Positions 22,740 to 35,309 of a stretch of 64,000 nt of DNA are shown here, piece by piece. Source of the DNA: Dendrobium chrysotoxum. Its lineage: Eukaryota; Streptophyta; Magnoliopsida; Asparagales; Orchidaceae. The stretch covers positions 10,838,200 through 10,902,199 of the forward strand of contig CM034315.1 of the NCBI GenBank assembly GCA_019925795.1, written 5' to 3'. The position numbers were made by a program, and so were the translations under genes. A model generated the notes under the pieces. The model was not told where the DNA came from and searched no databases. It saw nothing but the letters and a program-made list of their open reading frames with translations. How positions within the stretch are numbered: the stretch's first letter is position 1; the number at the start of each line of letters is the position of its first letter.

Positions 22740-23195
22740 AAATTGAAAATTTTAAGTTGAACGGACTTGGATCGTATAGTTCGATCATACTTTGTACGTA
22801 CGATCAGTTCAAAAAGTGGTGTACGATGCTGTATGAACCTCATTTCGTACTCTGATCGACGTCTGTACGAACCAATATCGTACAATACGATCAGTTCAAA
22901 ATTGTTGAATTCGTACGGGACGAACCGGTACGAACCTTATTTCGTACTCTGTCCGACGTCCGGGACGAACCAACTTCGTACAGTACGATCAATTCAAAAT
23001 TGTTAAGTTTGTACGGGACTAATGGGTACGAAATTGATTTCGTACTCTGTTTGGCGTCTGGGACGAACCAACTTCGTACCGTATGATCAGTTCAAAATTG
23101 TTGAGTTCGTACGGGACGAATGGGTACGAACCTGATTTCGTACTCTGTTTGGCGTCCGGGACGAACCTACTTCGTACAATATGATTAGTTTAAAA
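22740..23195. repeat. Dyad repeat array in solo LTR U3, about 98-bp period
   Basis: CAGTTC (or variants) recurs at 22805, 22892, 22990, 23088 and about 23186, giving spacings of 87, 98, 98 and 98. Units contain TTCGTACGGGACGAA, GGTACGAACC, TTCGTACTCTGT and GACGTCCGGGACGAACC. The location and the CAGTTCAAA spacer match the array at 2234-2921. Confidence 0.85.
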
Positions 23196-23430
23196 AATAA
23201 AGGTTTTGTTTCACTCCCCCAGTGTGTGTGTGCACGGTTACCCAATTACAATCACACCCTCTCAAATTCAAGAAAAATAGAAAAAGTACAGACTTCATAA
23301 CATGAACTCCTAGTCTAATCTGTCTTGAAGTCTTTGGCAGTCTGGAGTATGATTTTTCTGAAACGTTAGTACACACAAACAACATAAACAAAATATATCC
23401 GATAGATGTTAGGAGAAACAATAATCAACA

Positions 23431-24711
23431 CAATAATATTTTGGTATCATAAAAAACTCATACATAATATAAAAACATAGTTTTGAAAACTAAGTTGCAA
23501 CATACTTTGCACAAAGGTGGCTTACCGCATAAAGCGTGGCCAAATCTAAAAAGTGTACATTTTGTTGTCATTTTGAAGAGCATGCCTTTCACCTCCCTCG
23601 GTTGAAGAAGAAGACCTATGCTTGCCCTATTTCTTAGTTGTTGATAATTATTTTTCTTATCAATATTTAAATTAAAATATTATAGATCATTTCATATATT
23701 CATTTTGTATGATTGTTGCTAAATAGTAATGTTTCATGTGACGTGCACTTTAATTAACTGAAGCGTGTGTTTTATTTTTGTGTTGCACTGAAAACTGAAA
23801 AAACCCTTATGTGCATTGGCATATTAATAGAGGATAGAGGGAAAGTAGGCGTTTGCCTCTTTTGCGGCTCCTTGTGTAGATTGTTGTGCTACAACCACTC
23901 CATGTTATTTTTCTCATTGTTCATACAACTCATTCTAGCACATTCAAGTAGACTAGGTTATCTATCTTGGTTAGCCTCCTTGTAGACTTAGCCTAACCAT
24001 GTGGATATGCATGATCTACATGTGGCTTTAGCCTAAATCTGCGTTAGTTTAGCCAATATTGGCATACCCTCTTTACTCACCCACGGAAATTGGCTATTTG
24101 GCCAACCAAGCCCAACGTTAGGAAGAGCCTTCTAGATTAGCACTATGTTATACCATTTTATAGCATAAACAAAGAGAATGCGATATTCCGTTGATTTCTA
24201 TTTTCAATACACCAAGGTATTTAGATAAAATATGATTTTGTGATATTTGACATATGCACGAACTTCTCAACAATTAGTATAGATTCTAAGTTGATCTGAT
24301 TTTAAAAATACTCGAGCTAGTGATTGTAATCCTTGCGTTTGTTTAAGTTTTCTTTTCTAAGTTTGAATTTTTAGTGTTTCTTATTCCTATTACTTGAGAT
24401 TTATGTTGAGTGAATTGTGTCTATTAGTGGTGGGATGATCTAATACATTTGATTAATGTTTTTTTTCTTGGTTGTTTTTTCCATTAGTTTTCTGACATTC
24501 TAATATTTTTTCATATGATTACAGTAGGTCTATCTTAGATAGTTATTTATCTTCTAAATTTGAATGGTATTGCCAGACTACTTATGTATATATCTGTATG
24601 CATTTGTTTAAGTTTATATGCATGTACATGTATGTTTATATATGCCTATATGCATTTATATTTTTTCCTTTTTATAGCATGCGTTTTTACTCATGATAGT
24701 AAGTGTTTGTC
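23431..24711. other. Unassigned AT-rich intergenic sequence
   Basis: No supported gene; microsatellite-like ATGCATATA words near 24590-24660. Confidence 0.4.
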
Positions 24712-25072
24712 TAGGAGTGTCAATTCAGGTTGGCTGGTCGGATTCGGGTCTAAGTTGAAATTAACCTGACCCAAATTTGGTTGACTTGAACCTGACCTAT
24801 TTTTCATACAAGTCAAAATGTTTGACCCAAGCCTAACTCGACCTGTTTGACCCATTTATGAGATAGATTATGAAGATTTTTATATCAACACAACTTGTTT
24901 AATCAAAACTTGAATGATAATTAGTTTAATTTTCGATTTTTGGGTCAACCCGAACCAAACTTGTAAATTAATCAAGTCAAGAGTTCAATTCTTACTAGAA
25001 AATTAATTGTGTCATCCGGAACCCAATTTTTTCGAGTTAGGCTTCGGATTGAGTCATTTATTGACACCCCTA
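24712..25072. mobile_element. hAT-like MITE (TAGGGGTGTCAA family), copy 1
   Basis: Ends TAGGAGTGTCAATTC and ATTGACACCCCTA are inverted. The interior is rich in GGGTC/GACCC words (GACCCAA, GGGTCAACCC), as in a widespread plant MITE. No intact 8-bp duplication remains, but copy 3 has one. Confidence 0.8.
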
Positions 25073-26153
25073 TATATTCCTGTACATTTATTTGAATTTA
25101 TGCATGCATTTTTTTTGAAATTGTAAGTACTTATTATACTTGGTTAGTATAGTATTGGATGTTGCATTTTGCATTAATTAAAACATAAAAAGAGCACAAG
25201 TGAATACAAATTAGTATGGGGTCCCTTATGAGAGACAGCCCTCAACAAAACAAAACAAAAAGAGAGATCATTATATTATGTATAAATCCCTTCACAAAAA
25301 CAACGGTAAGAAGTACAGGAAAAAGAAACAAAAGCAGTGGCCCCTCAGTTGGCTAGGTGAGGTCTCTCGTGTCATTGCATACCTGAAGGGATCACATCCC
25401 TGCCAAACATGTCGTTTGGTGCCTTCTTCTTCTTCCTTGGCACAGTGGCAATTGGCCCAAGTTGCAACAACTCTTTATCAAAATGGGTGTGAGTGGTCTT
25501 CGCATAAATCCTATTTTTCGATGGGAGAACAGGATGGGCTCATTAATGCTCAAATACAAATTACAAATTGGTCCCCCCCAATATTCAGTCTATGGTTGAT
25601 CAGCAGAAAATATAAATATATTATTTGTTGCCTTTATTGGATTAAATCCAGCGTGTACTTTAGTTGTCCAATTTATTTAAAACATTTTAAAGGTCCATTA
25701 TAACTATGGATGAATTAGTATATGCATTACATGAACACGTTGCAGGTAATACTATGACCTTTTAAAATTTTAAGCTATTAGCAAAATGCCCTTTCGGCAC
25801 AAATATTCTCCCTTTCCAGATGCTATCAAATCATTTTTTTAAAATTGATTTAAGCTTGGTTGCTACACATTCATTTTATGGTCTGCTTTTTGTCTCTCAT
25901 TAAACAGCTCCATTATTTGTCAGTATGCTAAAATGCTCTACACTTGTGTTTTGTATCATGTCCTGTTCACTTTGCATCTATGACTGTTCTCTTAATGTTG
26001 CATTATTTCATTTATATTAGCACATAACTGGCGTTCTTGTTGCTGGATTCTTCAGCTTACCAGTAATATGTTTAAATTATGCCAATTAATTGATTTGATA
26101 TGTTGATTCTTTGTGCATTGGGATTATTGATTTTTTACTTTTTTTATGGGCAG
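25073..26153. other. Sequence upstream of the first visible TBL2 exon
   Basis: A 141-codon open frame at 25278-25703 has no recognisable domain and no coding-like pattern outside low complexity; I do not call it a gene. I looked here for the missing upstream WD40 exons and did not find them. 26100-26153 is a pyrimidine-rich intron end leading to the CAG acceptor at 26151-26153. Confidence 0.4.
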
Positions 26154-28482
26154 AGTGCTGTCACATGTTTGTGCTTCACTCCAAACTCAGAGAATATAAT
26201 TACTGCATCGAAAGATGGTACCATTAGAATATGGAATATTAAAGGTATGTTCAATGAGGGTCTTGATATTTCTGTTTTTATATGCTTATGTTTTAGAAAG
26301 ATCTATCAGCTTATAAATATCGCTATTCTAGATTGTGATTAATTGAGTACTAAAACTTACCCAAGTATTCCACATTAGGTTGCAGAAACCACATAGTTTT
26401 GTAAGCCATTGCTCTTGCTTTAATATCATGAGGACATATTCTTTATTAGTTTCTGAAGTCATAGTTTTCAGAATGTTTTTATTGAATTTAAACCGCCTTT
26501 GAAACTTTAAATTATTCTTGCCATTTATGCAATTATTTTGCCGTTCAGTTCTCTTTAGTTTATTCATTATTGATTTTAATTCCTTCTTTAAGCTATGAAC
26601 TAGACTTATCATAATTTTTCTACCCAACCATCTTGGCTACTTCGTTTTTGAAGTGAATTGGTTGTTTATGAACTGTTTGTAATGTATATCGCTGGAAATG
26701 TTTTCCTTTGCATATGATGCGAGTATCAATAGCTGATCCACCCTTCTCATTCTTTTTTGTTAAGTGCGCTATCACCTGGACGAGGATCCAAAGACGTTGA
26801 AAGTATTCAAGATTCCCCTTAAAGATACTAAAGGCACCCCTTTACTTTACGATCATATGAGCATCTCACCCGATGGCAAAATTCTTGCCGTCACTTGTGG
26901 TCCTACATTGCAATGGCTGTGTACTGAGACGGGGGAGGTTTTAGATACAGCTGATAAATATCATGAAGGTATGTGACTTTCTCCACTTCTATGAACTTGG
27001 GCGCTATAGAGCATTCAAAACTGAATTAAAGGTGCATTCATACTATAGTTTCCACACTCACAATAAGGCTTGGTTGTTTTATTAGAAACAAAAATAGCCC
27101 AAACTCTGTGGCTCAATTCTGTCTGGCATCAGGTTTAAAAACTGGCCATGCTTTTTTGTGTTTTTCTTTTTTAATTGAGAACTATTGGATCTTGTGCTAG
27201 AACATTTTAAACTTGATATTTCCATTGATAAAACAAACCTGGGGTCAGTGTTCAGATTGTGGCACGCAACTTAGTTCTGGTTCCTTTTAGAAAGGATGTC
27301 AAAAAGATACATCTGCTGTTAGCTGAAGGATACCACATAGTGCATTAAGGGTGACACCAGGGTAAACTTTGTGGGTTTGTCTACTTGAGATCTTAATGAT
27401 ACCCGGGACTGCTAAAGCTCTTTAAATAATGATGTTCCATGCTAAGCAGTGCATTTACTTTTTGTATTGCTTGGATAAACATATATGATCTTCGATATAT
27501 GACTTTTAGTCTTGAGAATACAAAAAATTTGAAATGCAGTAACATTCTTCCTGAGGCATGCTTTGCTTCAATATTATTTTAAATATATATAGCTGATTAA
27601 TCTTAAAATTTTGTGATGCATGCATATTAACCATTTTTGCGAACAAACAGGTGACATTACAGGTATTGCATGGGCTCCTCAGCTGATTCCGAACGGTATT
27701 GATTCTTCACTGTTTCAGAAAATCTATAATCTTCTTAGTATCAATTTGCTATCAGATTTTTGCGCTAAATGAGTACTTGATTCATTTGTTGATTGTCAAA
27801 GTACCTGACAATCCACAAAATAACTCATTGATTATATTGTAGTAGCAATATGTATTTATCAAGCAGACTAGTTCTAGAACGTTGAATTCTAATTTCAACC
27901 TTGTTGAATCACCAGCTTAAGTCCTCCGTTAATGCGCAACAATTAATTCAAATTTACTGTCTGCCTATGGCCATTAGGGCTATACATTACTGAGTCGAGC
28001 TGAGTACTATCTTGTTCAAATTTATTCAGTTATTTTATTACCGTTTTTGAATAAAGCTTGAATATGCTTTATTCATGTTTGTTTATTAAGTTTCTTATAT
28101 AATTAAGCCTTACTAACTATATCGATCATGATAATAATTTAAACATATATGATTCAATATTTTTGTTATTAAATGTTAATAAAAAATAAAGTTAGAATTT
28201 TAATCAATTCATCTAACTATTTACATAATAATTTTATCATGCTTATATCTATCATAATATAGTCTTTAGAGTGTATGGATATAAGAAAATTAGTACAATC
28301 TTATAGAATAATTAATAAAATAAGCAGCTAAATTATCATTAATATCTAAATTACCCACCTTGAAAAGGCTCTAATGAATTCTAATATATTCTGCAGGGAA
28401 CATTCAGGCATCTGTCTTAGCCTCAGCCAGTGTAGACAAGAAAGTGAAGCTATGGTTGGCTCCAGCACTGCATCCATCATGA
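26154..28482 (+). CDS. TBL2-like WD40 protein, last four exons (5' part not found)
   Basis: Four exons with GT-AG introns join in frame: 26154-26244, 26765-26968, 27651-27695 and 28397-28482 (stop TGA). All introns are phase 1 and give 141 residues. The first exon reads a WD repeat with TASKDGTIRIWNIK; the second has HLDEDPKTLKVF, then SPDGKILAV and LQWLCTETGEVLDTADK; the third ITGIAWAP; the last SVLASASVDKKVKLWLAP. This is the C-terminal part of the transducin beta-like 2 family (in animals an ER-membrane WD40 protein; the plant role is little known). Full plant homologues are about three times longer, so N-terminal exons with the membrane anchor and earlier WD repeats are missing. They may lie upstream of the window beyond the transposons, or be lost. 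Exons are intact, with no stops. Confidence 0.88.
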
Positions 28483-29239
28483 GTGCTGCAAAAGCCACAG
28501 GTTCCACAAAATCTCTAAAGAAGTCTTTACTGAAAGAATATGCCAAATTGCTTCCGCAGTTATAACCTGCTTTGTTGCCCTTGAGTTTTGACCATAGATC
28601 TTCGCTAACTGAAGTGTGCACTAATGAAGGTAACAGTGGATGCTTCTAAATCAGAAATCACAATATCATCAGACAATTTTTGTAGTGCTTTTTTATATTC
28701 AATAAGTCCACCCCAGTTCATCATCATTAGCTTTATTCCAGCTATTGGCTTTATCTCAGTCATCTGGGTCCTCCAAGGATGCCTCTTTTTGTTCTAATTG
28801 AATGTTCTTGCGTGAAAATTTACTGGAGGTGTGGTTCCATTAACTTTTACTCAAACATTCTTATATGGCATTTCATAGCTTGCATTAAGCAAAAATAGAG
28901 CAAATGAAGTATATCTTTTGGCAATTTATAACTTGATTATGCACCTGCGGTTATTGATAAGGGATTTTCATTTCCTTCCCAAGTTATAGTTCATATTCCC
29001 TCCTACACCTCATTGGTTTTTGTTTTATTCAATGATGAATTCCAAATTTTCATCAGGAAAAGAAATTATGTTATGATAGATTTAAAAATTGTTAGATTTT
29101 TCTTTTTAGATTAATATTGTATAAAAGGAGTTTGTATTGTACTAATTTTGAAGTAAATTTAATAGTTTCAAGCAAATCTCGATAAGAATTAATTTTTATT
29201 CGCATCCATCTTTTTCAAAGCTCTTGCAGTCCCTTCTCT
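28483..29239. other. 3' flank of the TBL2-like gene
   Basis: Likely 3' UTR followed by AT-rich sequence; no other gene seen. Confidence 0.4.
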
Positions 29240-29384
29240 CGGAAAATTTATTATGTGCGGTTATCGGATGCTATTTGGAGGCGAATTAGAACGCGTTATT
29301 TCACTTTTTTGCTGTGTACTGAATGATGTGGCTCGTTTTGATTCGCCTGCGGACGGTCTGGTGACCGCACAGAATAATTTCTCG
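29240..29384. mobile_element. Foldback MITE (GTGCGG family), copy 2
   Basis: Left end CGGAAAATTTATTATGTGCG; right end, reversed, CGAGAAATTATTCTGTGCGG. Arms continue with GGAGGCGAATTAGAAC and its partner GCAGGCGAATCAAAAC, about 50 bp of inverted repeat. No clear flanking duplication. Confidence 0.75.
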
Positions 29385-30163
29385 ACTGGGATAGGTTTGG
29401 TTCCATAAATTGATTGCTACAGTAGGTTACTTTGTCTTTCTAATGAATAAGATGTCCAGTATGCATGTCATTGCTGAACTGAATCATTAAGCGATTTGGT
29501 TTAGAGCTGAATAGGAAGTGTCATACATTTTGGTCTAAGCTGCAGATGACATCATATGCCTGTTAGATAGCTGCAGAGGTGCATAATTGCACATTAAAAG
29601 GATCTTAATCACCAAACTAGTCACTATAAAAAGGAAATTATATGTATAATGGTCAAATCATGCATATAAAACTAACATTCAATTTAGATAATTATTTATT
29701 GAAAAAAATATTTGAAAGTTTCTTTTGAACAAAATTATCCTTATGATAATAATACAAAACATAGTTCTATAAAGTGATATCCTTTACTTGCTTATACTAT
29801 TAATATCCAATAAAATGCTATATTTCTTTTTCATGTCAATCTTTAAATGAAATGCCTATGTTCTGTAATTAAAGTTGATAAATTTCTTTTAAGATGAGTA
29901 TAATAGGTGAGGAATAGATCAAAAATTATATTACACATTAAAAAAAATACCCAATAGATCCATTCTAACTAAAAATTTGATCAATAAGTTTAAGGGATTG
30001 TCATGCATAATAGTCAAAACTATATGTTTTGTATATTTAACAATAAAATTCATTATTTACGTACATTACTTTTAAAAATCTAAATAACATTAAAAATAGC
30101 AGCATCCATAGCCTCTCAATCACAGTCCATTCATCTATGATGAAAGAGAGATCATTGGCGCCG
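29385..30163. other. AT-rich intergenic sequence
   Basis: Nothing recognised. Confidence 0.4.
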
Positions 30164-30498
30164 TAGTGGTGTCAAAAAATGACCTAAACTTGATTTGAAA
30201 AATGCAAGTTTGGGCTGACTCGTTAAATTATTGATTTTTTAATTTTTTAATTTGTTGGTATGATGGTCTTATTTTTATTGGTTAATCTAAGTTGTATTGT
30301 TAAAAAGTTATAATTTTTTTTAAAAAATCAAAACGGTTTATCAGGTCATTCAGATTGCTAGCGAGTCAGGTATGGGTCTGTATTTTTGACATGCTTATTA
30401 AACAAGTCAAGTTTGTAGGTTTAGGTTAACCATATTCAAGTCTAGTCAATTTCGAGTCAGACTTGAATCCGACCTATTGATTCATTTTGACACCCCTA
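30164..30498. mobile_element. hAT-like MITE (TAGGGGTGTCAA family), copy 2
   Basis: TAGTGGTGTCAAAA and TTTTGACACCCCTA are inverted ends; the interior has GGTTTAGGTTAACC and ACCT/AGTC words as in the other copies. Flanking duplication not preserved. Confidence 0.75.
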
Positions 30499-31745
30499 CT
30501 TGACTACGAAATCAACAACGATGATGAACTTTCTATTTCAGGACTCCTTAAATAAGATAAATTGGCGATGCCCAGGGCTTAGGTCGTCAGCATGGGGTGA
30601 TCAAGAGGGAACACAATTGAGAGACGGGGGCGTAAGTGTTCCAATCTCAAAAGATTGAAAAAGAGACAGAGGACGAGATATCGCAAATCTAACCACCCTT
30701 TCTTGCAAGATTCCATCACGACTTCCTCATGTATAGTGTGTTCATCACTACTTCATCTTCATCGTCAAAATTATTATTAACTCCCTCAACAAAATGTTAT
30801 ATTACATAATTAGTAAAATATATATGTTATAGCACATAAATCTTATATATATATATATAAAGTGACAATATTCTTGTCACTTTCCCACCGACCACGGAAG
30901 GAACGCAGAAAAGTGGAAACCTCAAAACGGTGTGCATCTTTTTGGCATCTATACTTTTTTAAATTTATTCTGCCATCAACAATAATAGTATGCATTAGTT
31001 GGCTCCTAGTTCCTTCCTCTCAACCTTCAGAAAGGAACCAAAAGGAGGACCCCAATTATTAAATAAATTATTCTATATAAAAAGTGCTTCATAATTTTCC
31101 TACAAATAACTCAAAGATTCAGTCAAATTTTATATTGAATTAATTATTTTAATTTTATTTAAGATTAATTTGTACTCTTTCAAATTTTTATATTAAAAAA
31201 TTCATATCATAATTGTCCAATAAATTTTATACTGGTTGATGACTATCTTAAATAATATTCTATTTTTTCTCATTTAGGGCTCGGGACACTATACTGAGTT
31301 AAAATGAAGTCTTAATATATTAATCGAGTGCTTAAACTTTCAATCAAGAGGTTTTGAGTTTGAAATATTTTATATTCATATATACATAAATGAATTATTA
31401 AATTTACTTAAAATTCAGGAAAAAATTAATTAATATAAATTTGATTCAAATAATATTTTGATATATTTTATGCTAGAATGTGCTAAACAATCTTTAGATT
31501 TGCACTGAGATTAATGCAGCTCTTTAATATTTTATTTATATAGTATTAATTTAATTTTAGGATAACTTTCTTACTGTTTTGCTTTTGGAATTGCAGCCAC
31601 ATTTTTAATTTGGCCATTTCACTGTTTTAATAAATTTTTATATTAGGAAGCTGCTTTCTATATCAATTTTTAAAAAATTATTTTCTCCAAAACATCTTTA
31701 TAAAACTATATTTATAAAAAATTATAGTCATCTTAAACACACATA
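30499..31745. other. AT-rich intergenic sequence
   Basis: No gene recognised; a short (TA)n tract lies near 30846-30860. Confidence 0.4.
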
Positions 31746-32249
31746 GGCTTCGTTTGGGACGGCTTTTTTCTTGCTTTCTAAAATAGCTTTCTAGTACAAA
31801 ATCTTTTTGAATTTAAAATTTTTGTACTATAAAGCTGTTTTAAAAAGCAGTACAAAGGTTGCCCCAAACGAAGCCTTAGGCTTCGTTTATGATGACTTTT
31901 TTATTGCTTCTTAAAATAAAATTTTAGTACAAAAATTTTAAATTTTGTACTAAAACTCTATTTTAAGAAGCAATAAAAAAGCATCTCAAACAAAGTCTTA
32001 AGCTTCATTTGGGATGACATTCTTATTACTTCTTAAAGCAATTTTTTAGTAAAGAATTAATTTTTTTTAAATAGAAAGTTGCTTTAAGAAGCAAGCAGCA
32101 AGAAAGCTATCCCAAAGCTTCATTTGGAAAATCTTTCTTACTACTTTTTAAAATAATTTTTTAGTACAAAAATTTTTAATTTAAAAAATTTTTATATTAA
32201 AAAACTATTTTAAAAAATAATAAAAAAAATTATCCCAAATAAAACTTTA
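31746..32249. mobile_element. Head-to-tail array of four Tourist-like MITEs
   Basis: Four foldback units of about 115-135 bp: 31746-31875, 31879-31997, 32001-about 32119, and about 32116-32246. Each starts GGCTTCGTTTGGG-like and ends CCCAAACGAAGCC-like, with near-palindromic interiors (TTTTAGTACAAAAATTTTAA and complement). Units 1/2 and 2/3 are separated only by TTA, the Tourist (PIF/Harbinger) target duplication. Units 3 and 4 are fused at their shared end. Confidence 0.85.
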
Positions 32250-32538
32250 ATTTAAAATTATTATGTCCATTATAACATAAATCATGTTAGGATATTCTAC
32301 GCAAAATTTTCAGATTAAATAATTTTTAATTATTTAATTTTCAATTTCTAATTAAAAACCTAAGCTTTACATCACCCTCAGCCAAAAAAAAAGGCAAAAC
32401 TAAAACGAAATAGGGGTAGTATAGTAATTTATTCCAGACCTGCGGGCATTTCAAAACTACGTCAAACTTCCACTTACGCGATAGGCCGCCACCATAGCTC
32501 GAGCGGCTCCCCTCCACTTTCCCCTTTCAATCTCCTTC
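32250..32538 (+). promoter_or_regulatory. Likely promoter/5' leader of the At4g22758-like gene
   Basis: AT-rich DNA changes at about 32440 to GC/pyrimidine-rich leader (CGGCTCCCCTCCACTTTCCC), a pattern like the plant Y-patch, ending at CTTCATGCC. No clear TATA box. Confidence 0.4.
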
Positions 32539-35037
32539 ATGCCGGAGAAAACCCCGAATCTCCGCCGCTCGCCATCACTTCCCTCCGGTGATACAAGGCG
32601 GCCGCCTCAACCTTCTTCTTCATCTCCTCGCCGCCGGAATTTTCTTCCTCTTCGCCGGCCGAAGCGCCGGAAACCCTCTCGGATTCTCTCACGCTCCGCC
32701 TCCGAGCCGATTTTATGGACGGTTCCGGCGATCGCCGGAGAAAGAGAAGGAGGGAGCTGGACTGCATCGCTGCGTATTCCTAGACCACATACCTGTACGG
32801 ATGTGATGTCGCCTTCGCGGTGGCCCAAATCTCCTTCGGCTGCCATGGGAGATTCCACGGAGGTTGGTTGACATTCGATTAAATCTGAAATTTCGGTGAT
32901 TTTTAAAAAAGGGCTTGGAGAATTGATTGGAAGATTTTAGCGAGATTTTGAGATTCGTTTGAAATTGATTCGAAAATGCCGAAACTAATGGGTTTTAGCA
33001 GACGCTAGTATGAAATTGGTCAAAAGATTTTCTGTCTGGACTGATGGCTTCGGTCTGTAATTGTTGAAATTAGGTCAAAATAATCGAAATAGCGGGAGCA
33101 ATTCCTAAAATTCAACTGAAACAACAAAGAAGTTGCCCGAAATCACTGGAACTCCGTTGAAATCATCAAAACTCAAGTGAAAACTTGTCTGAAACTGTTT
33201 CATGTATTATTTAAAAATTTTCATCAATAAATTTTAACAAAATAACATTGCTGTAATATTTTAAATAGTAAAAAATAAAGCTAATTAAAAAATGACTGAA
33301 TTCAAAGAATTCGAAATTTGATTGGAGCAAAATGAAATTATCAAAGATCATCAATTTCAGTCGAAAACATATTCAAAATCAGTCAAAATTTTCAGTTTTG
33401 ATTAATTCAGTAAATTAGATCGAAACTATTCAAAGTCAACTTTAATCAAACGAAATAAGGAATTAAAAAAAAAACCATTTGGGGGCGCAGGAGACGAAGG
33501 TGGTGGTGAGCGTGGCTGTGGAAGGGAGTCCTGGGCCGGTGAAGGCGATGCTGCGGCTTGGGGCGAGCGTGGAAGAGGCCATAGCTGTCGTTGTCGATCA
33601 GTATGGCCGCGAGGGGAGGAGCCCTCGCCTGAATCAGCAAGCTGTTGCCTCCTTTGAACTCCACCATTCTCATTTCAGTCTCCACAGTAAGCAAATAATA
33701 CACTTCTTCATTTCTTTAATCTTTATATTTATTTTTAATTGTTCGTCTAATGTTTTGATTTTTATAGGTTTACACATTTTAAAATTTTGCTTATATATCC
33801 TTAAAACTTAATATGTTTTTTTTTAAGTGGATGATTTTTTTTTTCAAGATGAGCTTTAAAGTTTTTAAAATTAATACATCTTGCCATAAATTTTTTTGAA
33901 AGAATTTACATACATACCATCAAATTTTTATATATTTATATATTTAATACCTAAAATTTTATATTTATATATTATTTAAATTTCTAACTCACATACAAAA
34001 TCTCACTTATATTAATTTATTTAAAATTAAACACACATTTCATGCATATTTTTTGATACTAAAGTAATTATAAGTAAATATAAATATTTATGTTAAAGAT
34101 ATATAAATATATAAGAATTTTTTTGTATGCTTGTAAATTTTTTTTATAATACTGAAATTATCTTAAATAATTTATTATAATATTATATTATGATACTCTA
34201 ATAAAACATTAGTTAAAATTTATCTAAAATTTATTAAATTTATTCTAAGATAAGTGTAATATATATATAATTTTAATCATAATTTATTTATTTATATCTT
34301 TTTCTCCCTCATATATTGTCCCATATAAAAATGTATGGCATGCGTTCATTGATGCATGTACATGGCAAATCAAGCCCATCTAATCAATGCAGTCATGATC
34401 AAAACATTAAGCACCCCTTCGAATGAATGATATTTGAAATGTTTTGAAAAATGAGATGGGGAAATATGTTCCTCCTATCTTATTCGGGCTCAAATCCCCT
34501 AACTGTCCCAAATTTTTTTTTTTTTTGAAAATTATTGGAAAAAAATCAAATTGAAATTTCTAAGTAGTTAAATTATTGTGAACAAAATTAAGGAAAATAT
34601 TTTTCATATTTTATAGAAAATTTTATTTCATGTCAACCAATACCAACTTACAAGGAAGGAGCATTTAGATCACTTACCAGCTTTAGATGATCTTTCGAAG
34701 AACAAAATAGAGGGCTTTGTTAATTCCCCTAACATGGTAAGCTTCTGTAATCAATGCAGGTCTGAACAAAAGTGACAAAATTGGAGAGATAGGAGGAAGA
34801 AGTTTCTATCTCCGAACAAAAAGCAGCAGCCATAGTTTCAATTCTGAAAGGGAAGAAAGTGATATTGGCCGCTTCTGTACTGAGGTAAATGAAATTCATC
34901 AGGCTGCTACAGAGAGCCTGAACTCGGCAGTAATTTCTTCTCATCCCTTCTTCACCACAATTGCTAGAAATTTTAGTAAGATTGAAAGGAGAACTAAGAA
35001 AATTTGCAAAATGGTGGCCTGTTTTCTCTGCGTTTGA
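32539..35037 (+). CDS. At4g22758-like protein, complete three-exon gene
   Basis: Three exons join in frame: 32539-32862, 33491-33686 and 34760-35037 (stop TGA), 265 residues. Donors are GAG|GTTGGT and CACA|GTAAGC; acceptors CGCAG|GAG and TGCAG|GTC. Exon 1 encodes a basic, Pro/Ser-rich N-terminus with LPLRRPKRRKP and SRSASEPILW. Exon 2 carries the family's conserved ubiquitin-fold-like segment: TKVVVSVAVEGSPGPVKAML, then GASVEEAI and SFELHHSHFSL. Exon 3 continues SLNKSDKIGEIGGRSFYLR and ends in a basic/cysteine tail. All match the order seen in plant proteins annotated as uncharacterized At4g22758-like. The molecular role is unknown. No single open frame covers it because of the introns. The ATG context and length agree with the family; the 110-residue frame ending at 32871 reads into intron 1. 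Confidence 0.88.
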
Positions 35038-35245
35038 TGCCTAACTGTACAGTCTGAGCTATAATTTTATACCATTTTTCCTGATACGTACTTACTTACC
35101 TGGAAGCCATTTGTTTTACTTTGATGGCTTTCTAACAGATATATGTAATACAACACGTAAATATTACAGTGTATTAATTGTTCAAGAATTATAGAAATGT
35201 AAAAAGAATGTTTGTACCAATGGTCACTGAAATAAGAAGATAATT

Positions 35246-35246
<1 letters not shown>

Positions 35247-35305
<59 letters not shown>
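35247..35305. repeat. (CT)n microsatellite, about 29 units
   Basis: Uninterrupted CT dinucleotides directly abutting the left end of a foldback MITE. Confidence 0.97.

Positions 35306-35309
<4 letters not shown>

Larger units (their letters stand above)
21825..23430 (-). mobile_element. Solo LTR of SIRE/Maximus-like copia lineage
   Basis: Begins TGAAAGTCC and ends ATCAACA on the plus strand, matching the ends of the LTR at 1463-3158. It shares the GGGGTGAATTGGT block near the start, the TGGTTCGGTC...CCTACGTCCACT block (22065-22092), and the TGTGTGTGTGCA..GGTTAC block (23222-23241). No primer binding site lies beside 21825, so it is probably a solo LTR; I see no convincing 5-bp duplication. 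It holds a 40-bp tandem array, a TATA box and a dyad array in the same order as the first LTR. Confidence 0.78.

Noticed and set aside
23442..23450. TGGTATCAT as a plus-strand primer binding site just after the solo LTR
   Set aside because: It matches only nine bases and the LTR orientation is minus, so a primer site on this side and strand would be wrong.
25278..25703. 141-codon open frame upstream of the TBL2-like exons
   Set aside because: It contains LKGSH, vaguely like the LKGH of the missing WD40 repeat, but the rest has no WD40 pattern and no donor site follows.
32537..32858. Minus-strand open frames opposite exon 1 of the At4g22758-like gene
   Set aside because: Antisense shadows of a GC-rich exon; the plus strand has the conserved family motifs and splice sites.
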